From CAVZCK01 sp963773735 (GTDB lineage Bacteria; Pseudomonadota; Alphaproteobacteria; Rhizobiales; Rhodomicrobiaceae): DNA of 64,000 nucleotides. Position 1 is the stretch's first letter. Each line of letters opens with the position of its first letter. The stretch spans positions 1-64,000 of the forward strand of contig CAVZCK010000017.1 in assembly GCA_963773735.1 (NCBI GenBank). Direction: 5' to 3'. Shown piece by piece: positions 8,472 to 20,224 of this stretch. The position numbers were made by a program, and so were the translations under genes. The notes below the pieces were generated by a model that had not been told where the DNA came from, did not search any database, and was given only the letters and a program-made list of their open reading frames with translations.

Positions 8472-9644
8472 TCAGAAAGAGCGCGGCAGGCCGAGCACAT
8501 GCTCGGCGACATAGGCGAGGATCAGATTGGTCGAGATCGGCGCGACCTGATAGAGGCGCGTCTCCCGGAATTTGCGCTCGACATCATACTCGCTGGCAAA
8601 ACCGAAGCCGCCATGGAATTGCAGGCAGGCATTGCCCGCCTCCCACGAGGCTTTCGCCGCGAGATATTTCGCCATGTTCGCCTGCGCTCCGCAGGGCTTG
8701 CCGGCATCGAACAGGCGGGACGCTTCTTTCCGCATCAGATCGGCCGCCTCGATCTCGATATGTGCCTCCGCGAGCGGGAACTGCACGCCCTGATTTTGCG
8801 CGATCGGCCGCCCGAAGACGACGCGCTCGCCAGTATATTTCACTGCACGGTCGATGAACCAGCGGCCGTCGCCGATACATTCGGCGGCAATCAGCGTGCG
8901 CTCCGCGTTAAGGCCATCGAGAATATAGCGGAACCCCTTACCCTCATTGCCGATCAGGTTCTCGGCCGGAATTTCAAGATTGTCGAGGAACAGCTCATTG
9001 GTCTCATGATTGACCATATTCGGGATCGGCCGCACCGAGAGGCCGTTGCCGATCGCTTCGCGCAGGTCGACCAGAAAGATCGACATGCCTGCGGATTTCT
9101 TCTTCACCTCGGCGAGCGGCGTCGTGCGCGCGAGCAGTATCATCAGATCGGAATGCTGAACGCGCGAGATCCAGACCTTCTGGCCGTTGACCACATAGCG
9201 GTCGCCCTGGCGAACCGCGGTCGTCCGGATGTTCGTCGTATCCGTTCCGGCGGTCGGCTCGGTGACGCCCATGGACTGCAGGCGCAGTTCGCCAGAGGCG
9301 ATCTTCGGCAGATAGTGCCGCTTCTGCTCCTCGGACCCATGGCGCAAAAGCGTGCCCATATTGTACATCTGGCCATGGCAGGCGCCGGAATTGCCGCCGC
9401 AGCGATTGATCTCCTCCATGATGACGCAGGCTTCGGAAAGGCCCAGACCTGAGCCGCCATATGCCTCAGGAATCATCGCCGCAAGCCATCCGGCCCCGGT
9501 CAGCGCGTCAACAAAGTCCTGCGGATAGCCACGCTCCTGGTCGATCTTGCGGAAATATTCATCGGGAAAGCGCTTGCAGAGTTCGCGGATCGCGCCGCGA
9601 ATGTCCTGATAGGGATCATCGGTCTGGCTCATCGTCGCGCTCAT
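8472..9644 (-). CDS. Acyl-CoA dehydrogenase
   Basis: A complete 390-residue FAD-dependent acyl-CoA dehydrogenase, which introduces the alpha-beta double bond in acyl-CoA substrates. Family landmarks are IPEAYGGSGLGLSEACVIME, the FAD-binding MGVTEPTAGTDTTNI, and the C-terminal QFHGGFGFASEYDVERKFRE helix region. In this motif set the usual catalytic base is a glutamate; I could not place it with certainty. The gene follows the CoA-transferase with a 6-bp gap, so the two form an operon for CoA-dependent catabolism of an unidentified acid. Confidence 0.88.
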   Translation of the reverse strand: MSATMSQTDDPYQDIRGAIRELCKRFPDEYFRKIDQERGYPQDFVDALTGAGWLAAMIPEAYGGSGLGLSEACVIMEEINRCGGNSGACHGQMYNMGTLLRHGSEEQKRHYLPKIASGELRLQSMGVTEPTAGTDTTNIRTTAVRQGDRYVVNGQKVWISRVQHSDLMILLARTTPLAEVKKKSAGMSIFLVDLREAIGNGLSVRPIPNMVNHETNELFLDNLEIPAENLIGNEGKGFRYILDGLNAERTLIAAECIGDGRWFIDRAVKYTGERVVFGRPIAQNQGVQFPLAEAHIEIEAADLMRKEASRLFDAGKPCGAQANMAKYLAAKASWEAGNACLQFHGGFGFASEYDVERKFRETRLYQVAPISTNLILAYVAEHVLGLPRSF

Positions 9645-9650
9645 GGCAAG

Positions 9651-10822
9651 TCAGACCACCCCGCCATCGTGCAACGCGGCGATCTCCGCCACGCCAAAGC
9701 CGAGTTCGGCCAGGATTGCGTCCGTGTGTTCGCCGAGCGCCGGCACCGCTTCCATGCGCGTCTCGTAAGCCGAATTCGTCGCCGGGGGCAGCAAGGCGCG
9801 CAGTTCGCCTACGGGTGAGCCGATCGTCCGCCAGCGATCACGCGCGGCAAGCTGCGGATGATCCCAGAGCGCGGCGGGCGAGTTCACCTTGGCGCAGGCG
9901 AGCCCGGCGCCTTGCAGGCGCGCCATGACCTGATCGGCCGTCAGGCCGGCTAAAGCGTCCGCGATCAATGCTTCGAGTTCCTGGCGATTTTCGGTCCGGG
10001 CAGTGTTCGAGACAAAGCGCGGATCAGTCTGAAGCGAGGCATCGCCGAGCACCTCCTCGCAGAAGGTCGCCCATTCGCGCTCATTCTGCAGGCCGATCAT
10101 GACGATGCCGCCGTCAACCGTGCGCACCGGACCGTAAGGCGCGACGCTCGGATGTAGGCGCCGGTGCGCTTTGCCGGCGGCCGGCCGCCATAGGTATAAT
10201 ACATCGGATTGCCCATCCATTCGGCGAGCGCCTCGAGCAGCGAGACCTCGACGCGGGAGCCTTTTCCCGTGCGCTCGCGCAGCAGGAGCGCCGACAGCAC
10301 GCCCGAAGAGGCATACATGGCGGCCGCCACATCCGCTGCCGAGAAGCCGCACCGCGCCATATGCTCCTCAACGCCGGTGACGGCGAGCAGCCCGGCCTCG
10401 GCCTGGATCATCAGATCATAGGCCTTGCGGTCGCGATAGGGACCATCTTCGCCATAGCCGGAAATGTCACAGACGACGATCCGCGGATTGCGGGCGCTGA
10501 GCTCATCGAAGGAGAGGCCAAGACGCGCGGCGGCACCCGGCGCAAAATTCTGCACGACCACATCGGCTTTTCCGATCAGCGCGTCGAGCACGCCCAGCGC
10601 CTCGGGCCGTTTCACATCGAGCGTCAGACTTTCCTTCGTCCGGTTTGCCCAGACGAAATAGGACGCAAGGCCGTTGACACGGTCGTCATAGCCGCGCGCG
10701 AACTGCCGGCGCCGGGCCGCTCGATCTTGATGACACGGGCGCCCGTCGGCGAGATGGCGCGTGCAGGTCGGCGCAGCGACCGCGTGCTCAAGGCGATGAC
10801 CGTGATGCGCAAGCGGACGCAT
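9651..10822 (-). pseudogene. CaiB/BaiF family CoA-transferase, frameshifted
   Basis: Class III (CaiB/BaiF) transferases move CoA between carboxylic acids. The central part is clear: RTKESLTLDVKRPEALGVL, VVVQNFAPGAAARLGL, the aspartate region AYDLMIQAEAGLLAVTG, and GSRVEVSLLEALAEWM. The N-terminal 50 residues are scattered over three frames (RITVIAL / EHAVAAPTCTRHLAD / GARVIKIERPGAG), and another shift near 10140 precedes VAPYGPVRTVDGGIVMIGLQ. About four indels are needed to rebuild a ~390-residue protein. The ATG at 10822 (MRPL) is the likely start. It heads an operon with the acyl-CoA dehydrogenase. Confidence 0.75.
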
Positions 10823-10969
10823 CAGGCGGCTTCCGGCTGGATTGCAAGGCGAGCACAGCGGGGCGCCTGCCGCCCCCATGCGGCTCGCCTGAGCGCTTCC
10901 ACATTATGGCGGCGACGATCAAGCGGATCACCCCTGTTCTCACTACGAGCGAAGGGGCAATCCTTTACG

Positions 10970-11622
10970 TTAATTGGCGGCGAAGCAATAGAAGAGTCCG
11001 GCCCCGCCCGTGCTCTTCAGCGCATCCTGGCTGCATCCGCCCCTTGATGGATGGGCCGAGTTCCAGGATTTCAAAGGCGGCGTGTCGGTGGGACCCCTGC
11101 GGTCATGGTGGCCGACCATTGCGGCGCCGTCGCTGCCGCTCTTGGTCCAGTTGCCGCAGGTGCGGTCTTCGCCAGACGGGAATGCCGTGCCGTCCGGCTG
11201 CGACCCTGTCAGCACGTCGCGGACATGTTCGGCTTATCAACAAAGCCGTTGATGACGTCACCCTTTTCGCTGAGCGCGGCTTGTTTGGTGAGATTGTTAT
11301 TGCCGTGGAGTTCGGCGACATCCTTGGCGATGGTGACGCCCTTTGCGTTCTGCCACGGTCCTCTGCCGATCCGGTCGCGGGCGTTGACCGCACCCTCGCC
11401 TTGCGTCGAGAGATAGGCGCGCCACGTCTTGCCGCCGGCACCGACCGCCTCGGCAGCGTCTGGCAATGCTTGTCCGCGCCATCAAGGCCGCCGAGATCCC
11501 CTTTTCCACCCGGCGCTGGTCACGAAAAAGCTCATCTGGTTCTGCTGGGCGAGGGCCCCGCCAGAGGCGAGAGACACCATAACAACGAAAGCGGCCAAGC
11601 CGCCTATGCCTAAAATCCGCAA
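10970..11622 (-). pseudogene. Lectin-like exported protein, frameshifted
   Basis: The joined reading resembles small exported 'lectin' proteins annotated in Bradyrhizobium-type genomes. A signal peptide (ILGIGGLAAFVVMVSLASGG, then ALAQQNQMSFFVTSAG) starts at a TTG at 11622 with a GGGAG Shine-Dalgarno. Then come AVGAGGKTWRAYLSTQGEGA and, after another shift near 11215, the tail LTGSQPDGTAFPSGEDRTC ending LKSTGGAGLFYCFAAN. At least two frameshifts interrupt it. The paired cysteines in the C-terminal half fit a secreted fold. Ligand unknown. Confidence 0.6.
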
Positions 11623-11727
11623 GACGCTCTCCCTGACAACCTTATTGTACCCACTGTGGACCGAGGCTATTCGGCCAGCGGGAATCCGCAAGTCACAAGT
11701 CAGGCATCGGTCAGCGCCGCAGCGGGC

Positions 11728-12140
11728 CTACAGCCAGCCGCCGCCAATGGTCTTTTCGCACTCGATCTCTTCGCCGTTCCAGGTCACTTTCAGCGTGGCG
11801 TGATAGTACCGCGGTCGCCGCCGAGCGTTACCGCGCCGAGCCTTGCCGGTGTGTCCGGCCGGGCGTCGAACCTGCCGGCCTGATTGACATTCGAGTGGCT
11901 GCCATTGCCGGATTTGCTGACCCGCAATTCGTATGCCCCCTGCACATGAGCGTTCGCAAAGACGACGCCCCGCAACTCCACGCCGCCGCCAAGCGGCGTG
12001 ACCTCGATTTCGCAGCGGACCGGGCCGCCGGCCGTTTGTGCCTTCATCGAATCCTCTCCACCTTGAGCCGCCACGGTCATCGCGGCAAATCCGAATGCCA
12101 GTGTCGCAATCCGCCAGCCCTGGGTCCCTTGCTTTGTCAC
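11728..12140 (-). pseudogene. csgH: CsgH-like curli assembly chaperone, frameshifted near C-terminus
   Basis: CsgH is a small periplasmic protein that prevents premature curli amyloid formation in alphaproteobacteria. The reading has a signal peptide (WRIATLAFGFAAMTVAAQGG) and the CsgH core VRCEIEVTPLGGGVELRGVV, then VQGAYELRVSKSGNGSHSN and FDARPDTPARLGAVTLGGD. One base too many near 11803 breaks the frame; corrected, it ends YHATLKVTWNGEEIECEKTI then GGGWL at 11728. The two conserved cysteines (VRCEIE and IECEK) are then both present. No other curli gene is in the window. Confidence 0.7.
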
Positions 12141-12330
12141 ATCGGCCTCCTCTTTGGAGCAGCGGTCTTGTCGCGCTCGCAGCTCATCTTTCGTCCACCG
12201 ATCCAGCCCACTCCGGCCGCGAATTCTACTTCCGCGTGCATCGGTGGAGTATGCGGATGTTAACGGATCCCCGCGTGACCTTCGGCACTCGGCGGGCTAG
12301 GAACGCATCCATCGAGATATGGAGGACGAC

Positions 12331-12543
12331 ATGAAGCACGGCGCACGCAACGACATTCCGGCCAAGGTTACGGCGATCAAGCGGGGAGGCGTCATGGCCC
12401 AGGTCGACGTCATGCTGGAGGGAACGAGCTATAAGATGAGCTCGGTCATGACGCTCGAATTGGTCGATGCCCTGGGTCTCGCAATCGGCGACACGGTGCA
12501 TGTGCTCGCCAAGGCGGTGAATGTGCTTCTGGTAAAACCCTGA
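12331..12543 (+). CDS. Molbindin-like TOBE-domain protein
   Basis: This 70-residue protein is a single TOBE/Mop domain. Such molbindins bind molybdate or tungstate oxyanions as oligomers in the cytosol. The typical core is visible: GARNDIPAKVTAIKRGGVMA, VDVMLEGTSYKMSSVMT, and the closing strand VHVLAKAVNVLLVKP. The ATG at 12331 is preceded by GGAGGA and preferred over the in-frame ATG at 12319. It stands alone here, but the window has a molybdate/tungstate island at 31.6-41.3 kb, so a storage or buffering role is plausible. Confidence 0.8.
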   Translation: MKHGARNDIPAKVTAIKRGGVMAQVDVMLEGTSYKMSSVMTLELVDALGLAIGDTVHVLAKAVNVLLVKP

Positions 12544-13020
12544 TCAGTTCAAGCTAATGTCGGGCCGCGCGATCATCAGCCAGAAAATCGCCAGCACCGC
12601 CGCGAAGGCGGGAAAGCCGAAGGCGAACCAGGTTCGGAACAGACGGTGATAGTGGGCGGGCAAGGGCGCGCGTTCGGCGACGGCAGCCTCGGCCAGATCG
12701 CGCATCTGCATTTGCATCCAAACGACGGGAAGCCAGAAGGCGCCGGTGAAGAGATAGAGGGCGATCGAGGGCACGATCCAGCCTTCGCTGAGCGCATATC
12801 CCGCCTCCCATGCAAGCGCGATGCCGCTGACCGGCTGAACGATCACCGCTGTTGCGGTAAAGACGAAATCGGCGATGACGACGATACGCGCCACGCCCGC
12901 GATGATGGCGGCATTGCCGGTCCGGTGCGCCATCAGCATGAAGAAGGCGATGCCGGCGCCGGTGCCGAGCAGCACGGCCGCGCCGATCAGATGCACATAT
13001 TTCAGGACAAAATAGAGCAT
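12544..13020 (-). CDS. DUF2269 family integral membrane protein
   Basis: A 158-residue protein with four predicted membrane helices, starting MLYFVLKYVHLIGAAVLLG and containing FVFTATAVIVQPVSGIALAW and YLFTGAFWLPVVWMQMQMRD. This is the DUF2269 pattern, with conserved histidines in helix 1 and before the last helix. Function is unknown. Its ATG overlaps the TGA of the preceding SDR-DoxX gene by one base (TGATG), so the two are translationally coupled and probably work together at the membrane. Confidence 0.75.
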   Translation of the reverse strand: MLYFVLKYVHLIGAAVLLGTGAGIAFFMLMAHRTGNAAIIAGVARIVVIADFVFTATAVIVQPVSGIALAWEAGYALSEGWIVPSIALYLFTGAFWLPVVWMQMQMRDLAEAAVAERAPLPAHYHRLFRTWFAFGFPAFAAVLAIFWLMIARPDISLN

Positions 13021-14312
13021 CAGCGGTCCTCGATGATGGCGAGCGCCACGAGATGGAGCACGAAGATCGGGATCGCCTTCAGGAGCGGCCCGAGCGGCTC
13101 GATCCATAGGCGCGGCAGCAATGCCGTGCCTGCGATCAGGTAAAAAATGGTGATCGCCAGGGCGGCGTAAAGGCCGAGCCGGCAGGTGCGGCGAAACGCG
13201 ATGGCGAGCCCGATCGCGATGTCGGCGAGGCCCCCGGCGATGACCGAAGGCGCGGAAAGCGAACCGGCGCCGCCTTCGCGCATCAGCGCGACGCCGGCCT
13301 CATATCCCGGACCGATCGAGATCAGGCCCGTGGCGATCCAGAACAGCGACAGCACCACCAGAAGCACGGCTTTAGAAAATAGAGGCCGCTGAACCAGCGC
13401 TCCTGGACCGATGCCGGCTCGGCGGAGAGCGCGGCGCCAAGCGATCGCGGCGTGATGCCAGTCACGCGCGTCCATTCAGCCGGATCGCCGAGCGCGCCGC
13501 GGGCGATTTCGCGGCGCGCGGTCGAGCGCAGGGGCGGACGCCAGCCGAGCCGCCCGGCAAAATCGCCCAGCCGGTAAAGCGAGCGCTGCGAGCCAGGACG
13601 GCACGGACCAAAGTCGCGCCTCGCGCCACCCGAGCCAGCGGCGATATGGCCGACGATGTCCCCGAAAGACATCGGCTCCGGCCCGGCGAGTTCGAGCGCC
13701 AGCCGCGCCGGTGCCTCCCGGCTGCAGGAAGAAGGCGACCGTCGCGACGATATCGTCGAGCTGTACGACCTGGACGCCAGCCATCTCCGGCATAACCGGC
13801 AGGATCGGCAGAGCCGCGAGCCCGCGGAACAGCGCGCTGCCGCCATAAGCCGCGCGTCCGACGACCACCGAAGGCCGCAGAATCACCCAATCGAGATCGC
13901 GCCGCATCAGCGCCTCGTCGCCGGCAAGTTTGGTCTCAGAGAACCGGCTGGGCGTTTCGCGGTCGACGCCGATCGCCGAGATATGCACGACCCGGCGAAC
14001 GCCCAGCCTTTCGCAGGCTTCGAACAGAGCGGCCACACCGTCGAGATGAACGCCTTGCAGGGAGTTGCCAGGGGCGTCCTGCAAAGCGCCGGCGCAATTG
14101 ACGACAGCATCGACGCCCCGGATATGAGTCAGCCAGGCATTCGCCGAGGTCGTGCGGGCAATGTCGAGGGCGACCCAGCGAACTTGAGGCACACTTCGCG
14201 CCGCACGGGCAATGTCCCGCGCGATGCCCGTCACCTCATGCCCCTCGCCGATCAGCCGCGCGACCACCGCCGCGCCGATCAGCCCGGTCGCTCCCGTCAC
14301 CAGAACACGCAC
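13020..14312 (-). pseudogene. SDR-family oxidoreductase fused to a DoxX-like membrane domain, frameshifted
   Basis: The N-terminal ~280 residues are an extended SDR/NmrA-like fold: glycine-rich VLVTGATGLIGAAVVARLIG, VDAVVNCAGALQDAPG, VVHISAIGVDRE and LDWVILRPSVVVGR. After shifts near 13730 and 13390 the reading continues through ALELAGPEPMSFGDIVGHIA into a four-helix DoxX-like domain (AVLLVVLSLFWIATGLISIG, GLADIAIGLAIAFRR). Total ~430 residues matches known SDR-DoxX fusions. The start is a GTG at 14312 behind GAGGGGAGG; upstream ATGs lack such a site. Substrate unknown. Coupled to the DUF2269 gene. Confidence 0.7.
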
Positions 14313-14486
14313 TTTGTCCTCCCCTCGTAAATTTTCATTATTAAGCACGCCCGTCACTCTCATCAGGTGGGCGGCCGCCGACTTGGATTCGTTCGTGCCC
14401 TTCAATTTAGCCGTTAGTGTCTTGCGAAACATAAAGATAGCGCCGTTGCCACTCGCGCTGCGGGCGCGCCGCAAGGGAGGGTTCTG

Positions 14487-15521
14487 ATGCCAGCCGATCA
14501 GCTATTTCCGACGACCATCGCCGGCAGCCTGCCGAAGCCGAGCCTGGCTGGCGGAGCCGGAGAAATTGTGGGCGGGCTGGCGCTTGAGCGGCGCTGAGCT
14601 CGCCGAGGCAAAGCGGGACGCGGCGCTGGTCTGGCTCAAGGAGCAGGAGGACGCCGGCATCGACATCGTCTCCGACGGCGAGCAGTTCCGCATGCATTTC
14701 GTCCACGGCTTCCTCGAACAGATCGAGGGCATCGACTGGAACCGCAAGACCAAGATGGGCATCCGCGACAACCGCTATGAAGCGGATGTGCCGACGGTGA
14801 CGGGTCCGATGAAGCGTCGCAAGCCCATTCACGTCGAGGAGGTGCGCTTCACGCGCGCGCACACCCAGCGGAAGCTGAAGTTCACCCTGCCGGGGCCGAT
14901 GACGATCTGCGACACCATCGCCGACGCCCATTACGGACGGCGCGCCGACATGGCGATGGCGTTCGCCAAGCTGCTGAACGAGGAGGCGCGCGAGATCGAC
15001 GCGCTCGGCGTCGACGTCATCCAGTTCGACGAGCCGGCCTTCAACGTCTTCATGAACGATGTCAAGGAATGGGGCATCGCCGCGCTCGAAGCGCCGCCGC
15101 GGTCTCAACTGCAAGACCGCGGTGCACATCTGCTACGGCTACGGCATCGAGGCCAACATCAAATGGAAGGAAACGCTCGGCTCCGAATGGCGGCAATACG
15201 AGGAGATTTTCCCCGCCATCAATGCCAGCCGCATCGATCAGGTGTCGCTCGAAGCGCCAGGGCTCGAAAGTGCCGATCTCGCTGATCGGGCTGCTCGGCG
15301 ACAAGACCATCCTGGTCGGCGCTATCGACGTCGCAACGCAGAAGATCGAGACGCCGGAAGCGGTCGCTTCGATACTCGCAGAGGCGCTGAAATATGCCGA
15401 CGCGGAGCGCATCCAGGCTTGCACCAATTGCGGCATGGCGCCCCTGCCTCGCAGCGTTGCGGTGGGCAAGCTTAAGGCGCTGGGCGCGGGCGCGGCATTG
15501 ATGCGTCGCCCGATGAAATAG
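14487..15521 (+). pseudogene. MetE-like cobalamin-independent methionine synthase C-terminal-domain protein, frameshifted
   Basis: The protein is a stand-alone version of the catalytic MetE barrel (~340 residues), which transfers methyl groups to homocysteine or a related thiol using zinc. It starts MPADQLFPTTIAGSLPKPS. Landmarks are DAGIDIVSDGEQFRMHFVHG, LKFTLPGPMTICDTIADAH and VDVIQFDEPAFNVF. After shifts it continues TAVHICYGYG (zinc-ligand His and Cys) and ERIQACTNCGMAPLPR (third zinc-ligand Cys). Breaks lie near 14545, 15095 and 15270. All catalytic landmarks survive, so these may be assembly errors. A free-standing MetE barrel often uses a methyl donor other than folate. Confidence 0.75.
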
Positions 15522-15573
15522 GTGCCATGCCAGAGCCAGGCTCAAGGCCGGGATGGGCACAGCGCGTTCCGCA

Positions 15574-15609
15574 GCGTGTCGTTGCCGGACTTGCTCGGCA
15601 ACGACACGC
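15574..15609. repeat. Perfect 14-bp inverted repeat
   Basis: GCGTGTCGTTGCCG at 15574-15587 pairs perfectly with CGGCAACGACACGC at 15596-15609 around the 8-base loop GACTTGCT. It lies between the convergent metE-like and oxyR genes. It could act as a bidirectional terminator, though no T-run follows, or be a dispersed rhizobial palindrome. Confidence 0.6.
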
Positions 15610-15747
15610 CGCTGCACAAATTCGCGCGTTCACTTCGAGGCAACGGCATGGGTACCCGGGTCTCGCTCCGCTCGCCACAGGACGACGGCACCGGAGACAG
15701 CCGTGGTGCCGGCAAATATTCGCGGTTTCGCGACGCTCTGGCGCTGA

Positions 15748-16736
15748 TCAGGTGACATTTCGCGCCGCGGGCTCCTTCGGGCATGATCGTGCCGCAGGCT
15801 TGCCGCTGGAGCCGGGCGGATCAGCATTGCGCTCGATCAGCCGGCGCCTGCTTGGAACTGCCGTCGCGATCAGCTTGCCGAGGGCAGCAAAATCGCGCTT
15901 GCGGGGGCTGCAGACCGCCAGGCCAGGCCGATAATGCGGCTCGGCTCCGGCTCGACAAAACGCATCAGCCGGATGTCGCCATGCTTGGTCTCAACATCGA
16001 TGCTGAGTTCCGGCAGCAAGGTCAGCCCAAGGCCGTTGGCAACCATCTGCACGATGGTCGACAGGCTTGAGGCGCCAAAAGTGTCGATATTGTCGGCGTG
16101 GCGCAGCTCGCAAAGGGACAAAGCCTGATCGCGGAGACAGTGGCCTTCTTCAAGGAGCAGCAGTCGGTCGTTCTTTAGCAATTCCGGTGTCGCCCGGACG
16201 GATGATTTGATCCGCCGGTCTGACGGCATGGCGAGCAAGAAGCGATCCTCGAAAAGCGGCATGGTCTCGGCATCCGGATGGTCGAGCGGCAATGCCACGA
16301 GAAGGAGGTCGAGCGTGCCGTCGGCCAGCTCGTCGAGAAGAGTCTGCGTCTGGGTCTCGCGGATATGCAGCTCCAGTTCCGGAAAGCGCTCGCGGATCAT
16401 CGGCAGGATCGGCGGCAGAAGGTAGGGCGCGACCGTCGGAATGACGCCCAGACGCAGGCGGCCCGCCAGCAGCCGCGCATGGTGGCGCGCGTACTCGCCG
16501 AGATCGCGAACCTCGGCCAGAATGCGCGCCGCGCGCTCAGCGATCTCCCGGCCGGCCGCGGTGAGCTGCACGCTCTTGTATCTGCGCTCGACCAGCTCGA
16601 TGCCGAGTTTCCTTTCCAGATCCTGAATCTGCGTCGACAGCGCCGGTTGGGTGACGGCGCAGTGCCTTGCCGCGAGGCCGAAATGCCGGAACCGGGCCAA
16701 GGCGTCCAAATAGCGAAGCTGTCGCATTGTAGGCAT
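15748..16736 (-). CDS. oxyR: OxyR-type LysR family peroxide sensor
   Basis: A LysR regulator with N-terminal winged HTH (LRYLDALARFRHFGLAARHC) and a periplasmic-binding-like effector domain. Two cysteines nine apart in EEGHCLRDQALSLCE (residues ~200 and ~209) match the redox pair of OxyR, so it should sense hydrogen peroxide. The uninterrupted frame stops at 15870 after GLAWRSAAPASAILL. A one-base shift there gives the normal tail PRKRDFAALGKLIA running to 15748, so the C-terminus is probably frameshifted. The start at 16736 is used; an internal ATG at 16727 is possible. Divergent from katG, its expected target. Confidence 0.85.
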
Positions 16737-16739
16737 AGT

Positions 16740-16756
16740 GATTAGATTGTCTAATC
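16740..16756. promoter_or_regulatory. LysR-type (OxyR) operator candidate
   Basis: GATTAGATTGTCTAATC is a perfect 7-bp inverted repeat with a TTG spacer and contains the T-N11-A pattern of LysR boxes. It lies 3 bases upstream of the oxyR start and ~240 bp upstream of katG, in the divergent promoter region. Binding here would give autorepression and perhaps katG activation. Confidence 0.6.
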
Positions 16757-16877
16757 GCGCGAGGCAAAAAGAGCAATTGGCAATTATCGGGCTTTTGCGG
16801 TAGCCCAGGGACTCCGAGATGATTGACGGAATCACGTATGACGAAACTCCGCAGTCCGGACGTAAGGGGATGGCATC

Positions 16878-16998
16878 ATGGCCGAACCGCCCGGATTGAC
16901 GACCACCGCCGGCGCCCCGGTGCCGGATAACCCGAATTCAATCACCGCGGCGAGCGCGGCAATTCGAACAAGACGACAGAATACGATCGGAGAGAGAC

Positions 16999-17015
<17 letters not shown>
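16878..17015 (+). pseudogene. Remnant of a monofunctional catalase N-terminus
   Basis: Behind a Shine-Dalgarno-like AAGGGGA, an ATG at 16878 opens a 45-codon frame. Its residues LTTTAGAPVPDNPNSIT match the strongly conserved N-terminus of monofunctional haem catalases (typically TTAAGAPVPDNQNSLTAG). After ~20 residues the similarity ends and the frame runs out of phase across the katG start. It looks like the surviving start of a katA-type gene that once stood divergent to oxyR. Confidence 0.6.
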
Positions 17016-19180
<2,165 letters not shown>

Positions 19181-19213
19181 TCCCGGCTCTCAAGGATTGC
19201 GGGGGGCGGGGCT

Positions 19214-20113
19214 TTAGGGCCCTACCCCCGCCATCGCTCGCGCATCCAGAACGGCCCGCGCCCAGTCCGCGGGTCGCTCCTGCGGCAGATTATGTCCTGC
19301 CCCTGCGAAAATCCTGTGTTCGTGCGGCCCGGTAAAATGCTTCGCATGATGCGCGGTGCCGAAATTGATGCCGTCCGCGTCGCCGTCGATAGTGATGGCG
19401 GGAATGGTGATTGGCGGCTGCGCCGTCAGCCGTGTCTCGATATGTGCATAAGCCGGATCGCCCGGCACCAGACCATAACGCTGCCGGTAGGAATGAATGA
19501 CGACCTCGACGAAATCCGGATTGTCGAAGGATGCCGCGGTCCGCTCGAACGTCGCCTCATCGAATTCCCAGTTCGGCGACCACATCCGCCAGAGCTGGCG
19601 GGCAATGTCGCGCCGGTTCTTAGCCAGCCCCCGGCGGCCGCGCTCGGAGTGGAAATAATATTGATACCAAAGGGCGGCTTCCTGCGCCGCCGGCGCCGGC
19701 TCCCAGGAACGCGCAATATTGTGGACGTTATAAGAATTGCCCGAGACGAGGGCGACGACCCGCTCGGGCCAAAGCGCCGAGACGATGCAGGCCGCTCGCC
19801 CGCCCCAATCATAACCGCCGACCACCGCGCGCTCGATCTGCAGCGCATCCATAAGGGCCAGCAGATCCGCTCCGAGCGCCGCCTGCTCGCCGGATCGCGG
19901 TGTGTCAGGTGATAGGAAGCGCGTCAGGCCGTAGCCGCGAAGATAGGGCACGATCACCCGCGCGCCCGCCTCGGCCAGGATCGGCGCGGCCTCCGCATAG
20001 GCGTGGACATCATAGGGAAAGCCGTGCCCCAAAATGCATGGCCAACCGTCGGAAGGCCCGTGCTCCTGAAAGGCGACTTCCAGCACACCTGCGTGAATGG
20101 TCCTTAAATTCAC
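19214..20113 (-). CDS. Alpha/beta hydrolase, epoxide hydrolase/dehalogenase type
   Basis: About 299 residues of an alpha/beta-hydrolase fold. The oxyanion-hole motif GHGFPYDVHAYAE and the nucleophile elbow GGYDWGGRAACIV are clear; the nucleophile is aspartate, as in epoxide hydrolases and haloalkane dehalogenases rather than esterases. The late histidine lies in IFAGAGHNLPQERP, and TIDGDADGI carries an acidic candidate. The frame is open far upstream, so the start is uncertain. A GTG at 20113 giving NLRTIHAGVLEVAFQ fits the family start and has GAGGGGAT upstream. Convergent with katG. Confidence 0.8.
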   Translation of the reverse strand: MNLRTIHAGVLEVAFQEHGPSDGWPCILGHGFPYDVHAYAEAAPILAEAGARVIVPYLRGYGLTRFLSPDTPRSGEQAALGADLLALMDALQIERAVVGGYDWGGRAACIVSALWPERVVALVSGNSYNVHNIARSWEPAPAAQEAALWYQYYFHSERGRRGLAKNRRDIARQLWRMWSPNWEFDEATFERTAASFDNPDFVEVVIHSYRQRYGLVPGDPAYAHIETRLTAQPPITIPAITIDGDADGINFGTAHHAKHFTGPHEHRIFAGAGHNLPQERPADWARAVLDARAMAGVGP

Positions 20114-20224
20114 TGGGCTGTATCCCCTCGATGGCTCTATGATCTCCGCATCGCTCCTGATGGCGATGGTCACGAACGGAAGTATACGCGCCAAGCGAAA
20201 CTGTAGAAGAAGAACGAGGTCACG

